64,000 bases of DNA from an uncultured Pelagibacteraceae bacterium (GCA_902576115.1 CACGUE010000001.1:107180-171179); one strand, 5' to 3'; numbered from the stretch's first letter, positions 25,671 through 35,004 are shown. Numbers and translations: made by a program. The notes: a model not told the origin generated them from the letters alone.

Positions 25671-26672
25671 ATGGCGGACTCATTTAAAGCAGTTGTAATA
25701 AACAATCAGAACGAAAATTTTACAAGAGAAGTCAAAGAATTAAGTTTAGATCATTTTAAAGATGGTGAGGTGCTAGTTAAGATAGATTATTCTGATCTTA
25801 ATTGGAAAGATGCAATGATACTAAAAGATGGTGGCAAATTAGTAAAAGAGTATCCAAGAATACCTGGTATTGATTTTTCTGGAACTGTTGCACAAGGTGA
25901 TGGTGAAGAATTTAAAGAAGGAGACAGAGTTATATTAACAGGTTGTAGAGCAGGAGAACTTTTTGATGGTGGATATTCTCAATACGCAAAAGTTAAAAAG
26001 GATCATATTACAAAAACACCTGAGGGAATGACAAATAAACAAGCTATGATTTTGGGAACTGCTGGTCTTACAGGTTTGTTATGTGCCTTTGCAGTTAAGG
26101 CAAGAGAGGAACTATTGATGCAATCAAAAGTTAACGATGTATTGGTAACCGGCTCAACAGGAGGTGTTGGTATGGTTGCAGTAATGGTTCTTGCTAAGAT
26201 GGGAATTAATGTAACAGCTATAACTGGTAAACCAGATAAAGCAGATTACTTAAAAGAACTTGGTGCAAAAAACGTTATAGATCGTAAGGAATTTGAGGGT
26301 GAAGCAAGATTAATAGATAAAGGAACATGGGATGGAGTTGTAGATACCGTGGGTGGTAACATTTTATCTAATGCAATAGCTCAAACTAAACCAAAAGGAA
26401 TTGTTGCCATATGTGGAAATGCTAGTGGCAATAAATTAAATACATCAGTAATTCCATTTATATTAAGAGCAGTTAAATTATGGGGAGTAGACTCGGTTAA
26501 TATCAGTAAAAAAAGAAAAGAGTTTGTCTGGGGAGAATTTCCTGCTTTGCTAGATTTTAATATTTTAGAAAAATCTGTAAATACTATTGGATTAGATGAA
26601 TTATTAAATGTCTACCCCGATATATTAAAAGGAAATTTAAAACATAAAATAGTAGTGGATGTAAATAAATAA
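25671..26672 (+). CDS. acuI: Acryloyl-CoA reductase AcuI/YhdH-family
   Basis: The 333-residue zinc-free MDR protein is close to E. coli YhdH/AcuI along its length: DLNWKDAMILKDGGKLV, PRIPGIDFSGTV, GDRVILTGCRAGELFDGGY, MILGTAGLTGLLCAFA, VTGSTGGVGMVAVMVLAKMG and IPFILRAVKLWGVDSVN. AcuI reduces acryloyl-CoA to propionyl-CoA and is used when organisms degrade DMSP or 3-hydroxypropionate. Whether acryloyl-CoA is the true substrate here is inferred from family. The stop overlaps the LysR gene start (TAATG). Confidence 0.85.
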   Translation: MADSFKAVVINNQNENFTREVKELSLDHFKDGEVLVKIDYSDLNWKDAMILKDGGKLVKEYPRIPGIDFSGTVAQGDGEEFKEGDRVILTGCRAGELFDGGYSQYAKVKKDHITKTPEGMTNKQAMILGTAGLTGLLCAFAVKAREELLMQSKVNDVLVTGSTGGVGMVAVMVLAKMGINVTAITGKPDKADYLKELGAKNVIDRKEFEGEARLIDKGTWDGVVDTVGGNILSNAIAQTKPKGIVAICGNASGNKLNTSVIPFILRAVKLWGVDSVNISKKRKEFVWGEFPALLDFNILEKSVNTIGLDELLNVYPDILKGNLKHKIVVDVNK

Positions 26673-27562
26673 TGGATTGGGATAAATTAAAGATATTTCA
26701 TGCAGTTGCTGAAGCAGGTAGTTTTACTAGTGCAACAGTAATTCTAAATCTAAGTCAATCTGCAATTAGTAGACAAATTCAATCTTTAGAAGAAGATTTA
26801 AAAGTTAAATTATTTGAACGTCATGCTAGAGGTTTAACACTAACTGAAAATGGTGAATATGTATTTAAAACAGCACATGAAGTTATCTCTAAATTAAAAG
26901 AGGTTGAGACAACTTTAGGAGATAAAAAACACAAACCTTCAGGAAAACTATCTGTAACAACAGTAGTTAGTTTTGGAACAACTTGGTTAACACCAAGAAT
27001 CCAAGAATTTATGCAACTTAATCCTGAAATTGAGGTTGAACTCATATTTGATGATAGAGAGCTAGATTTAAGTACTAGACAAGCAGATATTGGAATATTT
27101 ATGAGAAGACCAAAACAGCTTAACTACATTCAAAAAAAGCTGATAGATATCAATTATCATATATATGGATCACCAAAATACCTAGAAAAACATGGATATC
27201 CTAAGACAGTTAATGACTTAAATAAGCACAACTTTATTTCATTTGGTAGAGGAGCTCCATCACCAGTTTATAATCCAGATTGGGCATTAAAACTTGGAAT
27301 GAAAGATAATAAAAAAAGAAAAACTGTAATGAGAGTTAATAGTGTTTATGGTTTACTATTAGCTGTTCAAAGCGGTGTAGGGCTAGCTGCAATTCCAGAT
27401 TACTTGACTGTGAAACAACCAAATATTGTTAAAGTTTTACCAAGCGTTCAAGGTCCAACTACTGAGGCACACTTTGTATATCCTCAATCACTTAAAAATG
27501 TTGCTAGAGTTCAAGCTTTTAGGAACTTCCTTTACAGTAAAATTTCTGAGTGGGAATTTTAA
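26672..27562 (+). CDS. LysR-family transcriptional regulator
   Basis: The 296-residue regulator has an N-terminal winged-helix domain (KIFHAVAEAGSFTSATVILNLSQSAISRQIQSLEEDL; residues about 5-45) and a LysR substrate-binding domain (from about 90: TTVVSFGTTWLTPRIQEF, DIGIFMRRP, VQSGVGLAAIPDYL). It overlaps the acuI-like gene by one base and is co-directional, unlike many LysR genes that are divergent from targets. The inducer is unknown; acuI control and the fbp region downstream are possible targets. Confidence 0.92.
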   Translation: MDWDKLKIFHAVAEAGSFTSATVILNLSQSAISRQIQSLEEDLKVKLFERHARGLTLTENGEYVFKTAHEVISKLKEVETTLGDKKHKPSGKLSVTTVVSFGTTWLTPRIQEFMQLNPEIEVELIFDDRELDLSTRQADIGIFMRRPKQLNYIQKKLIDINYHIYGSPKYLEKHGYPKTVNDLNKHNFISFGRGAPSPVYNPDWALKLGMKDNKKRKTVMRVNSVYGLLLAVQSGVGLAAIPDYLTVKQPNIVKVLPSVQGPTTEAHFVYPQSLKNVARVQAFRNFLYSKISEWEF

Positions 27563-27590
27563 ATAAATCATCAAAAAAACAGTACTAATT

Positions 27591-27654
27591 GCAATTGATT
27601 ATCAATTGCGACAATATTGCAATTGATAATCATTTTCATTGAGAATAGTTATCA
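27591..27654 (+). promoter_or_regulatory. Tandem Fur-like boxes upstream of the ferric-iron transporter
   Basis: The 145 bp gap before fbpA holds three related motifs. 27591-27609 is a 19 bp near-perfect palindrome (GCAATTGAT T ATCAATTGC). 27619-27637 repeats its left half (GCAATTGATAATC) with a degenerate right half. 27637-27654 holds ATTGAG...AGTTATCAT, again similar. The GATAAT/ATTATC half-site style is like Fur boxes, and the target is an iron uptake operon, so iron-dependent repression is likely; the exact regulator (Fur, Mur, RirA) cannot be decided. Confidence 0.5.
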
Positions 27655-27707
27655 TCCGCATTGCAGGACAAATTACGTTTAATATAAATATAAATTTAAG
27701 GAGTAGA

Positions 27708-28730
27708 ATGAGAAAATTAACAATAATTTTATTGTTTTTTGCTTTAATTTCAAGTTTTACGATTGCAGCTGAGGTCAATATTTTTAGTGCAAGACACTAT
27801 GATTCTGACATTCAATTATACGAAAAATTTACAGCAGCAACAGGAATTAAAGTAAACGTAGTATCAGGTAAAGATAAAGCCCTGCAGAAAAGAATTACTG
27901 AAGAGGGAGCAGACTGTGTTGGAGATTTATACATCACAGCTGATGCTGGAAGATTAGGTGCATTTGCAGCAAAAGGAATGATGCAAAATGCAGGTTGGTC
28001 AAAAGCTATTAAGGATGCCGTGCCTGCGCAATTTAGATCTGCAAAATGGACTGGAATAGCTAAAAGAGCAAGAATAATTTATTATTCACCTGAAAGAGTA
28101 AATGCAAACGAACTTAATGGCATGACTTACGAAGGTCTAGCTGATCCAAAATGGAAAGGTAGATTAGTAATAAGAAAATCTAACAACATTTATAATCAAT
28201 CTTTAGTTGCTTCACTAGTTAAGAATAATGGTAAAGCAAAAACTGCAGAATGGTCTAAAGCTGTTGTAGCAAACATGGCTAGAACTCCAAAAGGTAATGA
28301 CCGTGCTCAAATCATGGCTGTTGCTGCAGGAGAAGCTGATATTGCTGTTGCGAACACATACTATCATGCGTTGATGTTATCTGGAAAAAAAGGTGCTGAA
28401 CAACAAGAAGCAGCAAAAAAAGTAATGCCTTTTTTCCCTAATCAGCAAGATAGAGGAACGCACATTAATATTAGTGGAGCTGGTATGCTTAAACATGCAC
28501 CAAACAAAGCTAATGCTGTAAAATTAGTTGAGTTTTTATTATCAACAGAGGCTCAAAATCACATTGTAAATAATACTTTTGAGTATCCAATGATAGGTGG
28601 TGTAACACCTAATGATTTAGTTCCAGGTAAAGAGATGAACTTTGTAATGGATACTAAAACAAGTGTTAAGTCATACGGTGCAAAACAAGCAGATGCATTA
28701 GAAGTAATGTTAGCTGCTGGTTGGAAGTAA
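27708..28730 (+). CDS. fbpA: Ferric-iron ABC transporter substrate-binding protein FbpA (AfuA/FutA type)
   Basis: I start at 27708 because AAGGAG lies just upstream and the protein then opens with a signal peptide (MRKLTIILLFFALISSFTIAA, 21 residues); the earlier in-frame start at 27639 adds 23 residues that are not signal-like. The mature part, EVNIFSARHYDSDIQLY, GITEEGADC-like, EGLADPKWKGRLVIRKSNNIYNQS, and VANTYYHALM (twin tyrosines for Fe3+) is FbpA-like. It binds Fe(III) in the periplasm for FbpBC. Upstream Fur-like boxes point to iron control. The downstream operon is separated by a small Cys gene and a hairpin. Confidence 0.93.
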   Translation: MRKLTIILLFFALISSFTIAAEVNIFSARHYDSDIQLYEKFTAATGIKVNVVSGKDKALQKRITEEGADCVGDLYITADAGRLGAFAAKGMMQNAGWSKAIKDAVPAQFRSAKWTGIAKRARIIYYSPERVNANELNGMTYEGLADPKWKGRLVIRKSNNIYNQSLVASLVKNNGKAKTAEWSKAVVANMARTPKGNDRAQIMAVAAGEADIAVANTYYHALMLSGKKGAEQQEAAKKVMPFFPNQQDRGTHINISGAGMLKHAPNKANAVKLVEFLLSTEAQNHIVNNTFEYPMIGGVTPNDLVPGKEMNFVMDTKTSVKSYGAKQADALEVMLAAGWK

Positions 28731-28904
28731 ATGACAGCTGTTAAAAAAAAATTTACTACGGAAGTTGATTATAATAAATCTACCAAAGCCTGTCCTGCAT
28801 GTGCTTCGGAGTGTGAAAAAATCAATAAACGTGTAAATAATAGAAAATTGTCTGAAATTAAAACTAAGGAGGTTCCGCATATCCTAAAAGTATTTAATTT
28901 TTGA
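28731..28904 (+). CDS. Small cysteine protein inside the fbp operon
   Basis: The 57-codon frame starts directly after the fbpA stop (no spacer) and encodes a lysine-rich peptide with three cysteines: KACPACASECEKIN. There is no signal peptide or membrane segment. Placement between the iron-binding protein gene and permease gene suggests a role with iron, for example Fe-S or metal handling, but this is inference and it could also be a chance frame. The stop is followed by a hairpin. Confidence 0.6.
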   Translation: MTAVKKKFTTEVDYNKSTKACPACASECEKINKRVNNRKLSEIKTKEVPHILKVFNF

Positions 28905-28917
28905 TTTTCTAAAGTTT

Positions 28918-28951
28918 GTGCCTAAGGTTTGGTCTCCTAAACCATGGGCAC
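28918..28951 (+). terminator. Hairpin between fbpA/small gene and fbpB (possible attenuator or terminator)
   Basis: The gap between the small Cys gene and fbpB contains a 34 bp imperfect inverted repeat: GTGCC...GGTTT on the left pairs with AAACC...GGCAC on the right, with three mismatched positions, followed by CTTTTGATTTTC. It could partly end transcription after fbpA, keeping the binding protein more abundant than the permease, or protect mRNA ends. No long U-run follows, so a true terminator is not certain. Confidence 0.4.
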
Positions 28952-28987
28952 TTTTGATTTTCATGATTATAAGGCGGATTATAATAT

Positions 28988-30598
28988 ATGAAATTTAATT
29001 CCTGGTACATTTCTTCATTTTTAGTTTCATTTGTTGTTGCAATTCCAATTTTAACTGTGTTTGCAAGTTTCTTCCAAGAAACAACTAATTACTTTGATAT
29101 TTTAAAAAATACATTTTTAATTGAATATATTTATAATTCCTTAATATTGCTTTTAGGAGTTTTAGTTCTTACATTATTCTTAGGTGTTGGCAGTGCATAT
29201 GTAGTTTCATTTTATGATTTTCCAGGCGTTAAATTTTTTAAATGGGCTTTAATATTATCTTTTGCAGTACCTGCTTATATTTATGCTTATTCATTAACTG
29301 CTTTTTTTGAAAACTTTGGAACATTATATTCAATATTGAAATCTTTATTTGGACCTGGTGAATATAATCAATCCATTCCAAAATTTGATGGCATGTTTGG
29401 TGCTATTTTATCTATTTCTTTTTCACTATTTGGATATGTTTACGTTTTAACTAGAGCATCTTTTCATTATCAGTCTCAAAATTTAATAGAATTAGGACAA
29501 AATCTAGGTTTTTCAAAATATAAATCTTTCTTTAAAATCATTTTACCATCTGCAAGACCAGCTATAGTTGCGGGTTTAGCACTAGTTGCTATGGAAACAT
29601 TATCAGATTTTGGAGCAGTATCATTTTTTGGAATAGCAACTCTTACTACTGGAATATATGATTCATGGATATCTTTTGATGATTTAGCTTTTGCAAATCA
29701 GCTCTCATTTTTTTTGCTATTATTTATATTAGGACTTTTTTTTATTGAGAATATCTCAAGAAAAAAAGCTCAATATCACTCTCCAGTTAAGGGAGGAATT
29801 AAAGAAAAGAAGAAAATTAAATTAAACTTTTCAAAAGGTTCTTTAGCATTCGGATTTTGTTTTTTAGTTTTTTTAGTCAGCTTTTTATTCCCTGTTTTAC
29901 AAATGTTGTATTGGACAATAATTTTTCCAAAAAATTTATTTGATTTAAATACTTTTCAATTATTTATAAACACAATTTACTTGGTATTTTTATCAAGTGT
30001 TGTTCTAGTAATTTTTTCATTTATTTCAAATTATGGAAACAGAGTAACTAAAAGTAAATTCTTAAATTATCTTACAACATTTTCTATTACTGGTTATGCA
30101 ATCCCTGGTGTAATTTTAGCTGTAGCATTCATCACTTTTATCGCTTGGTTTGATAATACTTTTATAAAAGCCTTTGAATTTAATTCTATAAAGAGAGTAT
30201 TTATAGGATCTATTTTTGGTTTAGTAATAGTTTATTTTATCAGATTTTATTCATTAGCTTATAACGGTTTGAAAACTGGTTATGAAAGAATAAATAGGTC
30301 AATTGATGAAAGTTCTTATCTTCTTGGTTACTCGAAAATAAAAACTTTTTTAGGAATTCATGTTCCTTATTTAAAAAATTCTGTTTTTCTTATAGGGATA
30401 TTGATTACTATAGAAGTAATAAAAGAATTACCTATAACTTTGATATTGAGACCATTTAACTTTGAAACATTCGCTACAACAGCATATATTTTTGCATCTC
30501 AAGATCTCTTAGAGGCTGCAGCAGTTCCATCATTATTCTTGATATTAATTGCAAGTACATTTATTTTGATTACGTCTAAATTTATTTTAAAAGACTAA
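28988..30598 (+). CDS. fbpB: Ferric-iron ABC transporter permease FbpB (fused, 12 TM)
   Basis: The 536-residue protein is a fused permease with about 12 membrane segments in two halves, as in AfuB/SfuB/FbpB. The EAA-like cytoplasmic loops can be seen: first in IELGQNLGFSKYKSFFKIILPSARPA near 167-190 and second in IDESSYLLGYSKIKTFLGIHVPYLK near 440-463. It moves Fe(III) delivered by FbpA, powered by FbpC. It overlaps the fbpC start by one base (TAATG). Confidence 0.93.
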   Translation: MKFNSWYISSFLVSFVVAIPILTVFASFFQETTNYFDILKNTFLIEYIYNSLILLLGVLVLTLFLGVGSAYVVSFYDFPGVKFFKWALILSFAVPAYIYAYSLTAFFENFGTLYSILKSLFGPGEYNQSIPKFDGMFGAILSISFSLFGYVYVLTRASFHYQSQNLIELGQNLGFSKYKSFFKIILPSARPAIVAGLALVAMETLSDFGAVSFFGIATLTTGIYDSWISFDDLAFANQLSFFLLLFILGLFFIENISRKKAQYHSPVKGGIKEKKKIKLNFSKGSLAFGFCFLVFLVSFLFPVLQMLYWTIIFPKNLFDLNTFQLFINTIYLVFLSSVVLVIFSFISNYGNRVTKSKFLNYLTTFSITGYAIPGVILAVAFITFIAWFDNTFIKAFEFNSIKRVFIGSIFGLVIVYFIRFYSLAYNGLKTGYERINRSIDESSYLLGYSKIKTFLGIHVPYLKNSVFLIGILITIEVIKELPITLILRPFNFETFATTAYIFASQDLLEAAAVPSLFLILIASTFILITSKFILKD

Positions 30599-31653
30599 TG
30601 GCTAATAATTTTTTTGAAATTGAAAATGTATCATTTGCTGCTGGCGGGAAAAATAAAGTTAATAATGTTTCTTTAAAAATTGAAAATGAAGGTGAAATTG
30701 TATGTTTACTTGGCCCCTCAGGCATAGGTAAAACCACAATATTAAGAACTATTGCAGGTTTAGAAAAAATTAATAAAGGTAAAATTAATCTAAAAGGCAG
30801 AACAATTTCTTCTGAAAATATTCATATCGAACCAGAAAATCGTAATATTGCTCTTTCATTTCAAGAGAACAGCTTATTTCCTCATTACAATATAGAAAAA
30901 AATATTAATCTTGGCTCAGATAGAGTGAAAGATGACAAAAAAATACAAACTAAAGAAGTAATTAATTTTTTAAACTTAAACAAAATATTAAATAAATTTC
31001 CACATGAGATAAGTGCTGGCGAAGCCCAAAGAGCATCTCTAGCAAGATCTTTAGTTTCTCAACCTGATTTATTAATGCTTGATGAGCCATTATCTAATGT
31101 AGATCAAAGTTTTAAGGAGGAAATTCAGGTCGAATTAAAACAAATTTTAACAAACTCTAAAATAACTACAATAATTGTAACTCACGACTCATATGAAGCT
31201 TTTTATCTAGGCAGTAAATGTGGAATAATATTAGATGGTGAATTAAAGCAATATGATGATCCATATAATGTTTATCATTTGCCAAATTCAGTAGAGGTAG
31301 TTAATTTTTTAAATAGAGGCACATTAATACCAGCAGAAGTTACAAGTCCGAAAAGTCTTGAAAATGAAGATTTAGGTACAATAACTGGAAATTTCGCTAG
31401 ACCGTTCCCAATAGGATCTAAAGTAAAACTATTAATACAGCCAGAGGACTTACAGCATGATGATGCGAGCAATCTCAAACTTGAAGTAGTTGATAGAAAA
31501 TTCAGAGGATCAAATTTTATTTATACATTAAAAACATTAAGTAATAAATTAATACCAGTTTTTGTGCATTCTCATCATATCCATCAACATGAAGTAGATG
31601 AAAAATTTGGTATAAAAAGACCCATCCATATCGATCATATTGTTTGCTTTTAA
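30598..31653 (+). CDS. fbpC: Ferric-iron ABC transporter ATP-binding protein FbpC
   Basis: The 351-residue ATPase has Walker A GPSGIGKTT near 40-48, Q-loop LSFQENSLFPHYNI, signature ISAGEAQRASLARSL (differing from the usual LSGGQ), Walker B LLMLDEPLSNVD and switch His in VTHDSYEAF. The C-terminal part (about 240-351) resembles the TOBE regulatory domain of FbpC/PotA-type ATPases: IPAEVTSP and KVKLLIQPEDLQ. It powers the FbpB permease. It is the last gene of the iron operon; a DMGDH-like gene begins 26 bp later and may be in another unit. Confidence 0.93.
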   Translation: MANNFFEIENVSFAAGGKNKVNNVSLKIENEGEIVCLLGPSGIGKTTILRTIAGLEKINKGKINLKGRTISSENIHIEPENRNIALSFQENSLFPHYNIEKNINLGSDRVKDDKKIQTKEVINFLNLNKILNKFPHEISAGEAQRASLARSLVSQPDLLMLDEPLSNVDQSFKEEIQVELKQILTNSKITTIIVTHDSYEAFYLGSKCGIILDGELKQYDDPYNVYHLPNSVEVVNFLNRGTLIPAEVTSPKSLENEDLGTITGNFARPFPIGSKVKLLIQPEDLQHDDASNLKLEVVDRKFRGSNFIYTLKTLSNKLIPVFVHSHHIHQHEVDEKFGIKRPIHIDHIVCF

Positions 31654-31679
31654 ATTTAATCGTATAAATCACATTAAGT

Positions 31680-34118
31680 ATGAAAGAGTTACCAAAAAGT
31701 ACTAAAGTAGTAGTTATAGGCGGAGGCGTTGCCGGAACATCATGCGCTTATCATCTGGCAAAATTTGGTTGGAAAGATGTAATATTGCTTGAAAGAGATC
31801 AATTAACATCAGGAACTACTTGGCACGCTGCAGGTCTTCTAGGTCAATTAGGTGCATCATCAACAATTACAAAAATAAGAAAATATTCTTTAGATCTTTA
31901 TAAAGATTTAGAAAAGACTACAGGTCTATCAACCGGAATGAAGCAAAATGGTGCAATCACAGTTGCATCTACCAAAGAAAGAATGCAAGAACTACTAAGA
32001 CAAGCAACAACTGCCCAATTATCAGATGTTGAAGTAGAAGTTCTTAATAAAAAACGTTTAAAGGAATTGTATCCCGTATTACATAGTGAAGACATTGTGG
32101 GTGGTGTTTATATGCCAAAAGATGCTCAAGCAGATCCAGTTGGAGTAACTAACGTACTTGCAAAAGCTGCAAAAATGGAGGGCGCAAAGATTTTTGAAAA
32201 AACACCTGTAAAAAAAATTTTAATTAAAAATTCTAGAATTAGTGGGGTAGAAACTGATAAAGGTGTCATCGATTGTGAATACGTTGTTATGGCTACAGGA
32301 ATGTGGTCAAGACAATTAGGTGAAGAAATTAATGTTAGTGTTCCTTTATATCCAAATGAACATTTTTATATAATCACTGAGCCAATAAAAAATTTACCTC
32401 AAAATCTTCCCGTTTTAAGAGATTATAATGCTTGTTTATATTTGAAAGAAGATGCAGGAAAAATGCTTGTTGGTATTTTTGAACCAAAGGCGAAACCGGC
32501 TTTTAAAGATACAGGAAGAGTGCCAGACAATTTTTCGTTTGGTGAACTGCCAGATGATTTTGATCACTTTGAACCTTTCTTAGAAAAATCATTTCATAGA
32601 TTGCCAATGTTAGAAAGTACAGGAATAAGAAAATTCTTCTCTGGTCCAGAGTCTTTTACTCCAGATACTCAATATTTATTAGGAGAAACCCCTGAAGTTA
32701 AAAATCTATATACATGTTGTGGCTTTAATAGCATTGGAATTGCTAGTTCAGGAGGAGCGGGTAGGGTTACTGCCGAATGGATGATGAATGGATATATTAA
32801 TGAAGATTTATTTTCAGTGGATATTAAAAGGTTTCAAAAATTCCATTCATCAAAAAACTTTATTATGGAAAGAGTAACAGAAACGCTTGGTGATCTGTAT
32901 GGTATGCATTGGCCTTATAAACAACCAAATACATCAAGAAATCAAAAACTTTTGCCCTATCATGAAGAATTAAAAAGAGTAGGAGCTTGTTTTGGAGTTG
33001 CAGGAGGATTTGAAAGACCAATGTGGTATTCATTAAACGGTAAAGAACCTAAATATGAATATAGTTTTAATTATCAAAATTGGTACCCTTCAGCAAAACA
33101 CGAAACTTTAAATGCAAGAAAAAATGTTGGACTTTTTGATTTTTCAACTTTTTCAAAGTTTGATTTAAAAGGGGAAAAAACTCATCAAGAACTTCAAAAG
33201 TTATGTACCGCTAACATTAAAAACGAAATTGGTAAAACAACATATACTCATATGCTGAATAAAGATGGTGGAATAGAAACAGATTTAACTGTTGTATGTA
33301 TAGATAAAAATTATTTTAGAATTGTAAGCTCTGCAGCTACAAGAGAACACGATAAATACCATATCTTAAAATATTTAGATGAAGACGTATCTTTTAAAGA
33401 TGTAACAGAGGATATTTGTTGTTTAGGATTGTTTGGTCCAAAGAGTAGAGCGATGATCTCGAAAATAAGCAATGATGATTTTAGTAACGATAAATTTAAG
33501 TTTGGAACTGGAAAGTTCATAATGATAAAAGGAGTAAAAGTTTGGGCTCAACGACTTTCTTACGTTGGTGAATTAGGATTTGAGCTTTATGTTGACTCAA
33601 GTTTAGCTAAGGATTTATATGAGATTCTAATTGAAGAGGGAAAAAACTTCGAACTATCTCATTGTGGAATGCATGCAATGGATATTATGAGAATGGAAAG
33701 TGGATTTGTTCACTGGGGACATGATATTTCACCAGAGGAAAATCAGTATCAAGCAGGTTTAAAATTTGCAATTAGTTATAAGAAAAATGTAAACTTTATT
33801 GGAAAAGATGCTCTATTAAAAATTAAAGACCAAAAATTAGATAAAAGGATGATGATGTTTACTCTTAAAGACAGTAAACCTGGTGAGCCACTTTTATTAC
33901 ATGAAGAACCTATTTATATGAATGATAAAATTATTGGGAGAACAACGTCAGGAAATTATTCTTTTTGTTATGATAAAAATCTTTCGTTTGGATATGTCAA
34001 TTCTGGTAATACAGTTGAAACATTAAAAGACAAAAATATATATATTGAAATTGAAAAACAAAAATATCCAGTTGAGGTATTAGAAAAACCTTTAAACAAT
34101 AAGGATTTTAAGAACTAA
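31680..34118 (+). CDS. Dimethylglycine/sarcosine dehydrogenase-like protein (FAD oxidoreductase-GcvT fusion), copy 2
   Basis: The 812-residue paralogue of the 17744 gene keeps both domains: FAD site VVVIGGGVAGTSCAYHL near 9-25, TTWHAAGL with the attachment-type His49, an FAD/amine domain to about 400 (FNSIGIASSGGAGRV), and a GcvT-like C-terminal domain (NVGLFDFSTFSKFDLKG, YVGELGFELYV, HCGMHAMDIMRMESG, GHDISPEENQY). The substrate cannot be told from the sequence; sarcosine, dimethylglycine or another N-methyl compound are options. It has no ETF genes beside it, so it probably uses those at 20176-23523. It runs in after the iron operon and tail-overlaps the EamA gene. Confidence 0.9.
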   Translation: MKELPKSTKVVVIGGGVAGTSCAYHLAKFGWKDVILLERDQLTSGTTWHAAGLLGQLGASSTITKIRKYSLDLYKDLEKTTGLSTGMKQNGAITVASTKERMQELLRQATTAQLSDVEVEVLNKKRLKELYPVLHSEDIVGGVYMPKDAQADPVGVTNVLAKAAKMEGAKIFEKTPVKKILIKNSRISGVETDKGVIDCEYVVMATGMWSRQLGEEINVSVPLYPNEHFYIITEPIKNLPQNLPVLRDYNACLYLKEDAGKMLVGIFEPKAKPAFKDTGRVPDNFSFGELPDDFDHFEPFLEKSFHRLPMLESTGIRKFFSGPESFTPDTQYLLGETPEVKNLYTCCGFNSIGIASSGGAGRVTAEWMMNGYINEDLFSVDIKRFQKFHSSKNFIMERVTETLGDLYGMHWPYKQPNTSRNQKLLPYHEELKRVGACFGVAGGFERPMWYSLNGKEPKYEYSFNYQNWYPSAKHETLNARKNVGLFDFSTFSKFDLKGEKTHQELQKLCTANIKNEIGKTTYTHMLNKDGGIETDLTVVCIDKNYFRIVSSAATREHDKYHILKYLDEDVSFKDVTEDICCLGLFGPKSRAMISKISNDDFSNDKFKFGTGKFIMIKGVKVWAQRLSYVGELGFELYVDSSLAKDLYEILIEEGKNFELSHCGMHAMDIMRMESGFVHWGHDISPEENQYQAGLKFAISYKKNVNFIGKDALLKIKDQKLDKRMMMFTLKDSKPGEPLLLHEEPIYMNDKIIGRTTSGNYSFCYDKNLSFGYVNSGNTVETLKDKNIYIEIEKQKYPVEVLEKPLNNKDFKN

Positions 34119-34989
34119 GTTTTTTTTTTCTACTCTCGGCCTGAACAAATAAAACTCCAAAAACTATTATTCCAATAACTCCAAAAGTTTTATTAAAATC
34201 AAAAGGTACTCCGAATATATAAAAATTGATTAATGTTGACCAAATTAATTGTGAATATTGAAAATTAGTTACAAAAGATAAATTTGATAGCTGAATTGCA
34301 AATATAATTAAAAGGTGGCTGGTAAAACCTAATACACCAAGAAATATCAACCAAACCCACAAGCTATTATTCTCAATGGGAGTCCAGTCTAACATTACAT
34401 AAATAGAGAAAACAATGGCCCCAACAACAGCAGCATAAAATAACGCCACTAAAGGATCATTATTACCAGAAATAAATTTTGTAAAAAATTGATATAAAGC
34501 CCAACATACTGGTGGTACCAAAGGAAAAATTAAGTCTAAACTTAATACTTTCATACTAGGACTCATTGAATAAATTATACACCCGAAGCTTAATAACATT
34601 AAAATTATACCTTTAGATGAAAGAATATCTTTTAAAAACAATGCCGTTAAAATTGATACTATTAATGGGGCTGAGAAGAAAACTACATAGATATCGACAA
34701 GGTCAAATTTTTGTAAAGAATGAATGAAAAAAAAAGTAGCAAAAACCATTAATATAGATCTAATAATATTAATTTTAAAATTGCTTTTTAAGTTTAACTT
34801 AGGTTTTAATATCGCGAATAAAATTAAAATAATCACAAAGTGAAAAAAAAATCTGCCCCAAATTACTTGATTTAATGGCATTAATGTTCCCAGATATTTT
34901 GCAGTAGAATCTTGGCAAACTAAAATAAAAAATCCAGATATAGATAAAATTATAACTTTGGTAATAGATTTATTTTTAAGAAAATTCAT
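34108..34989 (-). CDS. EamA/DMT-family transporter
   Basis: The 293-residue protein has about ten hydrophobic segments in the two EamA repeats. The second repeat is clear: WALYQFFTKFI, ALFYAAVVGAIVFSIYVML, WLIFLGVLGFTSHLLIIFAIQLSNLSFVTNFQYSQLIWSTLINFYIFG. DMT transporters export or import small metabolites; the substrate is unknown. It overlaps the convergent DMGDH-like gene by 11 bases at its end, and its start is 15 bp from the dehydrogenase on its 5' side. Confidence 0.9.
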   Translation of the reverse strand: MNFLKNKSITKVIILSISGFFILVCQDSTAKYLGTLMPLNQVIWGRFFFHFVIILILFAILKPKLNLKSNFKINIIRSILMVFATFFFIHSLQKFDLVDIYVVFFSAPLIVSILTALFLKDILSSKGIILMLLSFGCIIYSMSPSMKVLSLDLIFPLVPPVCWALYQFFTKFISGNNDPLVALFYAAVVGAIVFSIYVMLDWTPIENNSLWVWLIFLGVLGFTSHLLIIFAIQLSNLSFVTNFQYSQLIWSTLINFYIFGVPFDFNKTFGVIGIIVFGVLFVQAESRKKKLSS

Positions 34990-35004
34990 AATTTTGATTA
35001 AATT

